A DNA stretch of 64,000 bases from Isoetes taiwanensis. Lineage: Eukaryota > Streptophyta > Lycopodiopsida > Isoetales > Isoetaceae. This document shows, piece by piece, positions 23,433 to 33,212 of this stretch (position 1 is its first letter; each line of letters opens with the position of its first letter). Under the pieces are notes generated by a model. That model searched no databases and had not been told where the DNA came from. It saw only the letters and a list, made by a program, of their open reading frames with translations. The stretch lies in contig JAJEKV010000008.1 in assembly GCA_021234155.1 (NCBI GenBank), forward strand, positions 8,274,445-8,338,444, in the 5' to 3' direction. The translations under genes and the position numbers were made by a program.

Positions 23433-23690
23433 AATGGTCAACAACCAATGGCTCACAACAAAAGCCCTTTTTTTTTGTGCGTGTGGTGCATAATGGTCAA
23501 CAACGAATGGCTCACAACAAAAGCCCTCTTTTTGTGTGTGTGGTGCATAATGGGCACATGAGGGGCTTCAAAACCAATGGCTCACAACAAAAGCCCTTTT
23601 TTTGTGCGTGTGGTGCATAATGGTCAACAACCAATGGCTCACAACAAAAGCCCTCTTTTTGTGTGTGTGGTGCATAATGAGCACATGAAG
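23433..23690 (+). repeat. 57-bp tandem array, about four units
   Basis: The same unit as at 21392-21567. A 23-base interruption (ATGAGGGGCTTCAAAACCAA) around 23557-23578 shows that part of the downstream flank (GGCACATGAAGGGCTT) was captured during array expansion, consistent with unequal exchange. Confidence 0.8.
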
Positions 23691-24328
23691 GGCTTGAAGG
23701 GCGCATGTAGTGCAGCTTCCCCGCTGGCAACACATTTCTTATCATAACTTTTGATCTAGAGCTCTGTTTGAGATGATTTTTATTGCGTTGGAAAGCTCTT
23801 TCCGAGATCTTTTTGATAGTGTATGATATGGATATGTTTGGTTAAGTTATCTATGCTAAAACAGCAATTTTTTGGCCGGGTTTGGTAGGCTTTCACATCC
23901 TACCAAATGATTATCTGAGGATTAGCGCTTATGGATATTGTTTTATGGCTCATTTCGAATGAAGCTTGCAAAAAATTACCATGCATTTTTAGATTTTGAG
24001 GCAGTTATTAAGCAAATTCCAAGGCTTCTAGATCCTTGTGCTAACAAGCAGAAAAGTTTCCCACTTTGGTTTCTCACCACAAGAATCCATGGAGGCCAAA
24101 GGCTGCTGTTAAATTCCAGTTGAAAAACGTTTGTGTATGGGTGTTGCAAACTTTATGACTTTCAGAATAATGGGATCAATCCGCTCTATCTTTATGGTAA
24201 CTTTTACTTATGTTCTATTTGTTTTATTGTGATGAAATTCAAAAGCTACAGGTGATGAAAGCCTTAAATGAATTCTAGTTTTTTTCTGGTTTGAATTCCA
24301 AAATTTTTGTCACACCCGGGGCGGACGT

Positions 24329-24808
24329 CCCTAAGGCCCCGAAGGGGCCAAATTTTTTTTTTAGCAACACAAACCATTAACATCCAACATATAAAAATTA
24401 AATCCTCCAACACATAACAACCAACACATAACAACCATTGACATTAACAACCAACACATAACTACCATTGACATTAATTAACATAACCATTGGGTCCAAC
24501 ACATTTAAATTAAAATCCCCCTTAAACCCCCTTTGGTTTGGGTGCATATTCACACGGGGGGTGACGTAGGGCAGCGAGAGCCCTCATAATTGTATTTTGC
24601 ACGTACAAAATCAACACCATATAGTATTCCGCTTGAAATCTTATAGTATTTTGCGAATCTTGTTATACAGTATAGCAAATTTTGTACTTGCATACCCCAC
24701 AAACGAGGAACTTTACGTACGGTGTAGATTAAGGAATAAGGGGTGAATATGCCTATCCAACAGCTCTCGTTGCCCGGAGTCACCCCCCGTGTGAATATGC
24801 ACCCAAAC
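24329..24808. mobile_element. Foldback element copy 2: core inverted, right arm truncated
   Basis: Left terminus AAGGCCCCGAAGGGGCC, left arm 24411-24555 (145 bases, the same as copy 1), core 24556-24788 (233 bases) and only the first 20 bases of the right arm (24789-24808). The core reads as the reverse complement of the copy 1 core: the GGGCAGCGAGAG end is now at the left arm and the CCGGAGTCACC end at the right. Sequence outside the arms keeps the same orientation in both blocks, so only the core has turned over. Confidence 0.85.
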
Positions 24809-24820
24809 TACCACATGATT

Positions 24821-25248
24821 CTCCACAGGAAGGGATCAGTGGATGGATGCGCAAGTGCAGAGATTATTAAATGTGCTTGTAGCTAGGGCAGAGACGCGTA
24901 GTAGAGCGACAAAGGCTGGGCTTATGCGAAGACATGGGCATGAGCATGTTGAGGAGGATGAGGATCTCGTGTAGCAAAGACACAGAGGATGGGCTCATGG
25001 GGAGACATGGGCATGAGCATGTTGTTGAGGATTCAGATCTTGAGGTGGTTGAGGATTTTCTACCTGATGGTCTAGTAGACCCATTACATACATTGGCATC
25101 ATATGACATGATTGAGGAGGATGAGGATATCAAGATAGCTAAGGATTTTGTAGCTGATGGTATCGTAGACTTAGGTCATACAGTGACAGAGCACACGATT
25201 CAGACAGATTGTCTGGACCTTTATTTTCCAGACATATATGGCATATAG
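24821..25248 (+). pseudogene. Unidentified coding-like remnant with a duplicated acidic segment
   Basis: After an acceptor-like site (TTCTCCACAG, ending at 24828), frame 24831-24974 reads RDQWMDAQVQRLLNVLVARA and ends GLMRRHGHEHVEEDEDLV before a stop. A second frame (24934-25248) then reads DGLMGRHGHEHVVEDSDLEV, DFLPDGLVDPLHTLASYDMI, EEDEDIKIAKDFVADGIVD and ends CLDLYFPDIYGI. The GLM-RHGHEHV segment is a tandem duplication that shifts the frame. Amino-acid composition looks coding. It may be the acidic tail of a transposon-borne or PMD-type plant protein, but I do not recognise it. Confidence 0.45.
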
Positions 25249-26260
25249 GAGGCATTATCTATGACAAGCTATGCATCACAGCTAGAACTTGCTTTTCCTT
25301 ACACTTCATCTTATAAAGGATGAGAGTATATGGCCTCCTCACATACACTAGTACTTTATTCCTCCCATGTACATCTCTCGATGTGGATCTTTACATTGGG
25401 AGGGTGCCTATCCATAGCAGTACTTCCATGTCCCATCCCACTACTCCTATGCCCCTATTGAGTCCCCTTTCCACATTTCCATTGCCGCCCACCTCCCGTT
25501 CCATCGCTTCTACTTTCCTATGGAGAATAGCACCTCGTCCTACATTGCCTTCCACCTCCCATCTCACCACTTCTATTTTTTCGGGCATATTAGCAACTTT
25601 TCCTTTATTTGCACGTCTTCCTACAGTGGCTAGGGATCTCACCAACGAGCATCTCCCCATCGATAACATATGTAATCAACATAAGACATATCATTCATAC
25701 AGTGCATGGTACATCAATGAACCAATCTTACCCTGTGCTCTATTTGTAATTGTTCCATATGGCCATATAGAAAGTGGTTGAAGCTTGCATTTACAAGCTG
25801 CTATGCATTGTCTCACAAAGTTTCTAGAATACCATGGCACTTGAACCCAATCTGGCACATTTTTTATCATTATTCAAAGTAGGACATATGGGCAAATGTC
25901 GCATACCACCTTCAACATGAGCATTGAAGATGATTTGCTTCCACATCCATGACGATGGGACAAATAGCCATTTTTCAAAGGTCATGCCAATAATGAGAAG
26001 ACGTGTTTGTGTATTTGTTTGCAACTTATCTCGAAGCTCAACCACCTTGCCATGATCTGTATATCTCGTGGATTATGTTGACAAACATAACCTAGAGGAA
26101 TGTTTGGATCCACTGCAAGCACATTTAGATAGGAGGATAGACAGAATTCATGATGCAATGGAAAAATTAAGTAAAATGATAGCCTTCACCTGAGTCAATT
26201 GTAGGAATACATGGAAATAATGCAACAGAGTTTTCCTCATTCCAGAGATCATCTTGCTGT
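25249..26260. other. No gene seen
   Basis: About 1 kb with a Pro/Ser/Thr-rich open frame at 25320-25781 (+) that has low-complexity composition and no motif. It may be decayed transposon sequence. Nothing else is readable. Confidence 0.4.
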
Positions 26261-26270
26261 TTTGTTGGTT

Positions 26271-26480
26271 CTAGTGTCCTTCATGCTCTTCATTGACAAA
26301 GCTCTCAAAACTTGCATATTCATCAATATTCTCAAAAGTAAACTCACTTACAATTTGATTTGAATCATATAGAGTTGAATTCATTGAAAGCACTTCTTCT
26401 TCATCCTCTTCCAAGTTGAACTCTAAATCCATCAAGCGATTGATAATAAGCAACAACTTGCAAGAACAAAGGATGCACAA
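26271..26480 (-). pseudogene. Unidentified acidic C-terminus-like coding segment
   Basis: Minus-strand frame ending in a stop at 26271: RLMDLEFNLEEDEEEVLSMN, STLYDSNQIVSEFTFENIDE, YASFESFVNEEHEGH. The strongly acidic, Ser/Glu-rich tail is like the ends of plant transposase or plant-mobile-domain proteins, but no catalytic part is present nearby. The reading rests on composition only. Confidence 0.35.
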
Positions 26481-26534
26481 GGAGCTATGAAGATGGAGAA
26501 AACAAGCAAAGTTAAGTATGTGTGTTCATGAAGT

Positions 26535-26720
26535 TTTCCATTTGAATTTAAAATTGAATGGAAACCTAAGTCCACAAGACTTGGAAACCTTGTATAGTCT
26601 TCATATTCAAATTCCAAAAGTTTCCCGTTTGAATTTAAAATTGAATGGAAGTATCCACATCATGGAAACCTTATATAATTTCATATTGAAATCCAAAATG
26701 TTGGCATAGTCCTTAACCTA
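26535..26720 (+). repeat. Two diverged units of about 95 bp
   Basis: TTTGAATTTAAAATTGAATG followed by GAAACC...TTCATATT(C/G)AAAT occurs at about 26538 and again at about 26631. The units are AT-rich and non-coding. Confidence 0.6.
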
Positions 26721-26867
26721 AAAGGATGCCATTTAATGCATTTTGTCATACAATCTTACACATGTGCCACAAGGTCTTACACGTGTGTGTAGACTCATTT
26801 ATTTTATTCAAAAAAACAAAAACTTTATAGAATCTCCTATTAGGTTTCCCAATTAAAACTATACATA

Positions 26868-26945
26868 TTTTCCATATATTATATATATATATTATATTAT
26901 TTTCCATATTATATATTATATTATATATTATTTTCCATATTGGAA
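26868..26945. repeat. AT-rich simple repeat
   Basis: Runs of TATATA and TATTATATTA interrupted by TTTTCCATAT, nearly pure A/T over 75 bases. It has no gene content. Confidence 0.8.
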
Positions 26946-27114
26946 ACTTTATATTTACAACAAAGGAAACCTAGAAATATAATATAGATTCAAGGAAACC
27001 TTATATAGTTTCATGGAAATTATATTAGGTTTCATTGAAACTAGATTATAAATTTAGTAAGAAACCTAAGGTTTCCGCCGAAGTCCAGCACAAATAAGGA
27101 GTAGATAAAACCAT

Positions 27115-27176
27115 TAGTTTAGAGGCCTCATGGTTTAGAGGCCTCATGATTTAGAGACCTCACGGTTTAGCGACCT
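27115..27176 (+). repeat. Short tandem repeat, 16-17 bp unit, four copies
   Basis: GTTTAGAGGCCTCATG is repeated four times with small changes (GGCCTCATG, GGCCTCATG, GACCTCACG, CGACCTG). Confidence 0.75.
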
Positions 27177-27515
27177 GAAAAAGAATACAAGGCCATCTAC
27201 TACTTGTGTTGGAAATACAAGAATCTATACAATCTTGCACTAAACATTAAAGTACCTTCAGGTGGCTTCCAACCTTTTTAGAGCTTGGAAGCCATCATTA
27301 AATACTTGCAACTATTGCTTATCTCCATGTTTTTTGTATTAGGACGAATATCTTTTGCTTCCATATACCATGATCCCCAACCAAGATATTAATTCCACAA
27401 ATCTTTGGAGTCAAATATAATACCTTACAAGCACATCTATACTAGGTGTCGCTTCATAAACTAGTGATGAAATGCATGATCAATTTTGCTAGAGGCTCTA
27501 ATCATTTTGCTGTCG
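27177..27515. other. No gene seen
   Basis: AT-rich spacer before the third foldback copy. Nothing is recognised. Confidence 0.45.
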
Positions 27516-27862
27516 GATGGGCATATTTGCCCTTTATTCCAAGATCTGGACCGTACATAGAGATCCTCGTTTGTGGGGTATGCATGTACAAGTTTTTGTA
27601 TACTGTATATTAAAGTTTATAAAATACTATAAGATTTGAGAGAATGTACTTAATGGTGTCAATTTTGTACATGTATTGTAAATTTTTTGAGGCTCTCGCT
27701 GCCCTACGTAACCCCCCGTGTGAATATGCACCCAAACCAAAGGGGGTTTAAGGGGGATTTTAATTTAAATGTGTCAAATGCAATGGTTTGTGTTAATAAT
27801 GTTAGTTGTGTGTTAATGGTTTGTGTTAACTAAAAAATTTTTTGGCCCCTTCGGGGCCTTCA
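27516..27862. mobile_element. Foldback element copy 3: core and complete right arm
   Basis: The core (about 27518-27712) matches the copy 1 orientation but is more diverged (GGGCATATTTGCCC..., GGCTCTCGCTGCCCTACGT). The right arm begins GTGTGAATATGCACCC at about 27718 and continues through GTTTGTGTTAA to the terminus TTGGCCCCTTCGGGGCCTT, ending near 27862. That end is the reverse complement of the left terminus of copies 1 and 2, so it defines the right end of the element. The left arm is absent. Confidence 0.8.
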
Positions 27863-29569
27863 AGATGGTGTAGGGATAGACATTACCTAATACTCTAATG
27901 ATGGATGGTATATCATAGCCTGATAAATCTAACAAACTAGAGGTGCTCAAATTATGGAAACGAAAACATTGCATAGAATTAGACATATGTAATATTATAC
28001 CAATACCAATATTAATACATGAGGTAGCCACTCAGGAACCAAGCATGGTTCAGTTCTTCCCATTTCCACAACAACAGACCATGATATGTGTACAAGGCAC
28101 CCACTTAGCGCCTTAAACTTGCAAGATAACTCAAAAGATGAAGGAAGCGGTTGTCAATTAACCATAAGAATTGGAAATCCTAAGGCATCTTCACCCTCTT
28201 CCTGTTCACCCCATTACTTGGCATGCAAGCCATTGCCCATGCTACAGTTAGAGAAGCTTGAAACAAAAGGGGAAACCCAAAGATGCTGGAGTCTTCCAAG
28301 CCCAAAACCCATGAGCCAGCAGAAAAGCTGGATGGTAATCACCAAAAACTTCCTAAGATGAGAGAACTCAAGCCATGCCTCCAAGTCTATAGAAGCATGG
28401 CCAATCGGGTTTCCAAAGAAAGATCTGTCTGTGGATAGTTCTCTGTACCAAATAGACCCCACCTGATGATAAAACAATGACACAGCTTTTCAAAACAATG
28501 TTTTTCATCAACAATGACATGGCTTACACCACTCAAGGTTGGATCTCCTAAAAGCCGCCTCAACAAAATCCCCATCATAGAGAAAAGCAAATTGTATTTC
28601 TTCCTTTCATTCCTTCTAAACGTACTTGATAACCTATCTGCAAGTAATCAATCTTAGACAGAACAGCAAAAGATGTTTATGAACATAAAAAAAACTCTTA
28701 CCGAATCTCCTATAGCTTCCCCTCTTTCTGCGCAGCCTACCTTTAAAAAAACGAAATGACCGATATCTTTGGTCGAAGTACGTGATTATTAATCATCAGA
28801 AATGTGTGGCTCTTATCTTCGTGAATCAACTGAATATAGGAGAGCTCTACTGAAGCAACAAGCTGGTATGGCAAATTGCATGCAGCAAGAAATAATCTCT
28901 TCGTTTATCAATGATAAGAATGACAGTAAATGGAAATATGGCCTGCCTCATCGTAAAAAGCCAAGAGGCTAAACGATTCTTTTGAATTACGTTGGGCAGC
29001 TCAGAACACCTATAAGCAGCCGTTTGATGTTGTGAATGGAGCAATAAATTAATTAACTGTTTCAATGGGGTTGTTAGCCTGGGCCTGAAATCGCTGGAAT
29101 AACCTGACCTCTGCTTTAGAAACTCGGCTGCCTCAAGAGAACTCCGTCCACCAAGGCAGCCAACAATCTAGCTAGCTTGATCGACCGATCGAGAGAAACA
29201 AGTAGATTCTTTATCCGAGCAAAAGCCAAACAAGAAATGGCCAAATCGAGAGTCTAAGGCCCGCAAGAGCAATTGTTAAAACACCACCAATTTGAGCCAC
29301 GGAAAAGCATAATTCTTTTTGCGATTTTGATATAGGTAACCAGATCACAAAGAGCGGGGGTTGCAAGCCTCCAAATAATCGGTATAATTCGCAAATATAG
29401 AGATCTAAGACTAAATGCTTGGCATTTGATAATAGTTTTTCACCAAGTCGTGACCAAAGGGTCGAATCGTAGAGATATGACTAAAAGTTTGGAAAATAAA
29501 ATTTGGTCAAAAGGGAAACTAAAAAGGATTAAGAAGCTAAAAAGGAAGGGGTTACCTTGAACGAGGGAA
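27863..29569. other. No firm gene; one possible short exon
   Basis: On the minus strand, about 28030-28058 could encode MGRTEPCLVPEWL. From memory some plant genes start with a similar EP.LVPEWL exon, but no partner exon is found. Frames around 28086-28361 (+) and 28214-28483 (-) overlap each other and show no motif. The rest is featureless. Confidence 0.25.
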
Positions 29570-29850
29570 ATAAGCATCTCCGTAAATACTTGAAACCACA
29601 AGATGCTTTGACGTAGATTTTGGGGTTCTCTCTCCAAAACAGTATTGCATGCTGGCTTTGCAAGCATGGACCGAGTTTGCATCCCAAATGTGTTGCGAAA
29701 TGAATCCATCACATCCTCATTTATCAGAACCGACATTTGCTTCCCCGAATCTGTCCTGCTCAGCATATAAAATGAGATATGATTTGATAAAACCAGAGCA
29801 ATTGCTAGCACTAAAAATGCTAAGAAAGAAGGATAGAACAAACGAAAACG
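29570..29850 (-). other. Possible 5' exon of an unidentified minus-strand gene
   Basis: Reading leftward on the minus strand, a TTTAGGGTTTGTGG / TTTAGGGTTCTC-type leader of the kind common in plant 5' untranslated regions lies near 29880-29935. It is followed by MLSRTDSGKQMSVLINEDVM, DSFRNTFGMQTRSM, ALV-type helical sequence and a donor-like CAAG|GTAACC near 29560. Composition is gene-like and the frame stays open for 133 codons. No family is recognised and no downstream exon is found. It may be the remains of a gene start. Confidence 0.35.
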
Positions 29851-30019
29851 AAGATCTCGAATTCAGAGAAAGAAAAATGGATCAGAGAACCCTAAAGCAT
29901 GCCCTCTTTTCCACAAACCCTAAAATGAGAGAGCTCGATGCTTGCATGTGTTTTCTGGGGACTAAAAAATAGATGGTTTTTTCATGGAGAAATATTCAAA
30001 GCTAAACCATTGCAAAATC

Positions 30020-30174
30020 ATAGATAATATGGCATTCGAATATGAGAATACAGTGTGCGCTCTAGATATACTGATTAGTATGCCTCGCACAATACACCCA
30101 TCAAATCATATGAAAACCATAGCAAAAACTGTATAAAAATACAAAAAAAACCCCTGTTATAATGCTACATATTC
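30020..30174 (-). repeat. Inverted diverged copy of the start of the 1.5-kb block
   Basis: Read on the minus strand from 30174, GAATATGTAGCATTATAACAGGGG, a T-run, then TGTATTTTTATAC, GGTTTTCATATGATTTGAT and ATCTAGAGCGCAC follow the same order as 21237-21360. The rest of the block is absent. Confidence 0.65.
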
Positions 30175-31570
30175 TATTTTGCATTTTGTCTTACATGCAT
30201 ATACAAAAAGTACATGCATGTTCTTTGATATTGTGTCTCGTAAAGAAAAAGTGCATGCATATGAACATATAAAAAAAATGTGTTTGTAATTTTTTTTTTC
30301 TTTTTTTTTGTTCTCTGCCATCATATAAATTGACATTTAAGTGACGTGTAGAAGAAATCTTGTGCCAACATGTACGCTGTTATGTCGGATTGTCGAGGAG
30401 ACGTGTCACATGCGTAGGCATGGGTCCACCAGTTCGTGACATGCTTAGTGGTTCTGATTCTTCCGCTCCTGCACTCACTGAAAATAGTCACAAATACTCC
30501 AAATGCCTTCCGAATAGGAAACCCAGAGATTCCTTCGCAAATGGGTTTGCTTGCAGATCAGGGTAGCCCTTAAGCCCAATTTTTTATAGGTGTAATTTAG
30601 AATGTGAGGCAAATCTTAGCTTTTTTCGATTAGTTATGTTGGCGATTTTGTTTCGGGCTTCAACTTGAGTTGTAGCAACCTTGGCGAATCTTTCATCCAT
30701 CAAGTGATGGAATATATACTTTTTTCTCAAGTAAAATTTGGGTCTACAATATATATTTGTTATGTCCGTATACAGTTGTAAGCGTAATGCTCACATAATG
30801 AATATACATGTTACCAGACATTGGCATATGATTGTAAATCTCAATAGCTTCACATTAAGGGCTAAACAACAACTACACAAACTTAGCCGAGGCATGATTG
30901 CATATTATGGTGGGGAAGCACAAACCGATTTGATTTCAGTCATCTTTTTAAGATTGGATAAACAACAGACCAAAAGCAAAAATACTCCAGGATTGCATAC
31001 CTGGATGTTGGAACCGGATCATGAAATCCATATAACATGCATGGTTTTTTCCCTTTCCTTTTTTTATTTTCTTGGAGGTAAACGACAATTCTAAAAAACT
31101 CACCAAGAATAGAATTCGTATTAATTTTACATGATTTTAGGGGGTTAAGGGGAATAAAATTCACATGGGGGCGAATCCAAGAATCCATCATTTAGTGATG
31201 TAGGCTAACTTATGAGTGGAGGGAGAAAATTTCGTAGACAAGGTGGCGATATTTTATTGGCACCACTCCTAATTGATCCTACTCAACAATAGTGAAAAAA
31301 AATGCAAATGTCCAAAAAAATAGCCTTTTGGCGATATTTCGAACTTAAGGCCTACCCTGTTGCAGATTGAGAAAACATGTGTCACTACTAAAAATTTCCT
31401 GCATTTTAACAGTAGATCATGTGATCTGGAAACGACAGAAACAGTAAAAAATGGAATTTCATGAGCAGCTATGTCTTAAGCATTTGTTTTGGCGGACAAC
31501 TTTGATTATAATAATCTTTGAAATTTCCAGTGCCCTATGTTAATTTTTATGCTCGAAATGACCAGACTAT
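30175..31570. other. No gene seen
   Basis: A short frame at 30435-30566 (+) reads DMLSGSDSSAPALTENSHKY and could be an isolated exon, but lacks partners. The remainder is AT-rich with poly(T) and poly(A) runs and nothing recognisable. Confidence 0.35.
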
Positions 31571-32240
31571 CCTGCCCTTCTTTGGAGCATCCAAATCCCT
31601 TCTTTGGAGCACCCAAATCCCTTATAAAGGGACACCCATGCCAAATCGGCCTAATACCAGCGCATGAAGATCAACGTGAACCGGCTCGCAGAACTAGCTC
31701 GGGAAATTGGCTCGGCGTGAAACGACTCAAGGAATCGGCCCAATGTGAGGCGGCTGATCAGGGGACTGCAGTGTGAAGCTTTGATACAATTCACGTATAT
31801 TTGGGAAGTTGTGGCAACAGAGAATCATAGAACCATAATGAAATAATAGAATACCGGACTAAAGAAACTTTATTCATGCACAATTGATATGGCAGCACCA
31901 TTAATCACCCAACCGGATCCACTGGGTTATCGCAAAACACAAGTGCTCTATGGCAAATACAAAACCCTGGCATCTGGCTTATTAGTCTTTCAGACTAATC
32001 TAGCTACTCCAAGTAGCCACACATCATAAAAACAATTGCAGATCCGTGGTTTCGCTACGGCAGTGATTTGTGACCCCTTGTCACATTTTCGGCCATTACT
32101 CTCTCATACGGATGAATTATGGAATGTGCTACCCAATTCGGAAACTAGACTCCGAGCCGGTTCCAACGAGCTAAAGGACACTTCAATCGGAGCTCTGGTT
32201 GCGGAGATATGTCCAACTGAAATTTAGGTTCTATTTATAG
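31571..32240 (-). other. LTR-like remnant (uncertain)
   Basis: A moderately GC-rich stretch with AATAAAG-type signals on the minus strand (about 31866), a two-unit 22-bp repeat (CCCTTCTTTGGAGCA(T/C)CCAAAT, 31575-31619) and a TATAAAG-like motif at 31622. The composition and the ATGTCCAACTGAAATTTAGG end look like a copia LTR or leader. No TG/CA ends, partner LTR or convincing primer-binding site could be fixed; CTGGTATTAGGCC near 31660 is only loosely like the tRNA-Met site. Confidence 0.3.
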
Positions 32241-32294
32241 ATCTCTCTGCGACTTTAGCCTTTTTTAGCATGCAGTTGCCTTTTTCTCAAAATA

Positions 32295-32366
32295 TATGAC
32301 TTATCATATGGGATATTATCTATGACTTATATGACTTATCATATGGGATATTATCTATGATTTTCT
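32295..32366 (+). repeat. 35-bp tandem duplication
   Basis: TATGACTTATCATATGGGAT and the following ATTATCTATGACTTA are repeated with period 35. The two units are almost identical. Confidence 0.8.
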
Positions 32367-33030
32367 CAATCAATAATCATCCCAATGATAGTGCCTCGAC
32401 CCCTTCCATAAATATCAATGGTTCTTCACACCCACATGCTATGTTATCCTAGGCCCCTTTATATTATTAGGTGAACTTAGGAATAACATTTACATAGTAT
32501 TTGCCATAATTCCAATAATCCATTTGTCGTGGACCACTCCCCCGTGCTTGCTCCATATCAAGATTCCCACATCGGCTCCATTGGCATCTCGTGATGCACA
32601 GAGAGGGCTTAGTTTAGTGGACCAATGGGTTTAATGCTCCCATGCTTTATTTTTTTCTTGATAATTTACGTAAAATGCTAGCTAGTTGTAGGAATTGAAT
32701 TGAATTGAATTGGTTTGTAACGTCCTCGGAAACCATTTGGTCTATGGGACACAATACAATGAGTAGCAATGCACGTTTGTGAATTGTCAAAGTCATTCCT
32801 GACCAACCCCATTTGTCCACTAGGTGCCACTCCAGCATATAGATGTCCTTCTTGCAACTATATCTTGCGCCCAACGAATGTAACACCTGAGTTGGGGTTG
32901 CTGGTTATGTATCTTGAGCTTCGGAACCCATTCAAAATTGATCCAACTTGGCAACATTGGCTGGTTGCATTAACAAAAACATTAGCCCTTCACATAGCTT
33001 CTTTTAGACTTTACTAGTTTTAAACATTAA
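32367..33030. other. No gene seen
   Basis: Spacer. It contains TTCCCACATCGG at about 32566, a sequence resembling the plant snRNA upstream element, but no TATA box or snRNA follows. The site next to the Helitron terminus at 33031 reads TAAACATTAA. Confidence 0.4.
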
Positions 33031-33060
33031 CTAGTTATGGTGCCCGGCGTTGCCGGGCTT
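33031..33060 (-). mobile_element. Helitron 3' terminus (minus strand)
   Basis: Read on the minus strand the sequence is a hairpin GCCCGGC-AAC-GCCGGGC (33058-33042), ACCATAA, then CTAG (33034-33031), followed by T in the flank (33030). A GC-rich hairpin about 10 bases before a terminal CTRR, with host T next, is the canonical Helitron 3' end. The element would extend to higher coordinates. I did not find the 5' TC end or any Rep/helicase coding sequence in the next 2 kb, so this is probably a non-autonomous copy or a 3' remnant. Confidence 0.65.
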
Positions 33061-33189
33061 TAGTAATAATTTGAAGATAAAGAAGCATGCATAGAACTTT
33101 TAGATTTGATCTCGATTGTTGAACTTCAAGATTCTATAGTACGTTGGTTTAGTTTATATGAGACTTCTATCAAAATGTCATTAAAAGAT

Positions 33190-33212
33190 AGATAGGTAGG
33201 TAGGTAGGTAAA
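33190..33212 (+). repeat. (TAGG)n microsatellite
   Basis: GATAGATAGG followed by three further TAGG/AGGT units. Confidence 0.85.

Larger units (their letters stand above)
23281..24808 (+). repeat. 1.5-kb duplicated block, copy 2
   Basis: Second copy of the 21239-22817 block, with only scattered substitutions over the shared parts. Its 57-bp array has more units, and the core of its foldback element is inverted relative to copy 1. The block ends at 24808, 20 bases into the right foldback arm, where sequence changes abruptly. Confidence 0.85.

Noticed and set aside
31640-31680. CTGGTATTAGGCC as a copia primer-binding site
   Set aside because: It differs from TGGTATCAGAGC at several positions, and no LTR end with CA precedes it cleanly.
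32560-32610. TTCCCACATCGG resembling the plant snRNA upstream element
   Set aside because: No TATA box at the expected spacing and no U-snRNA sequence downstream. The motif is common near plant repeats.
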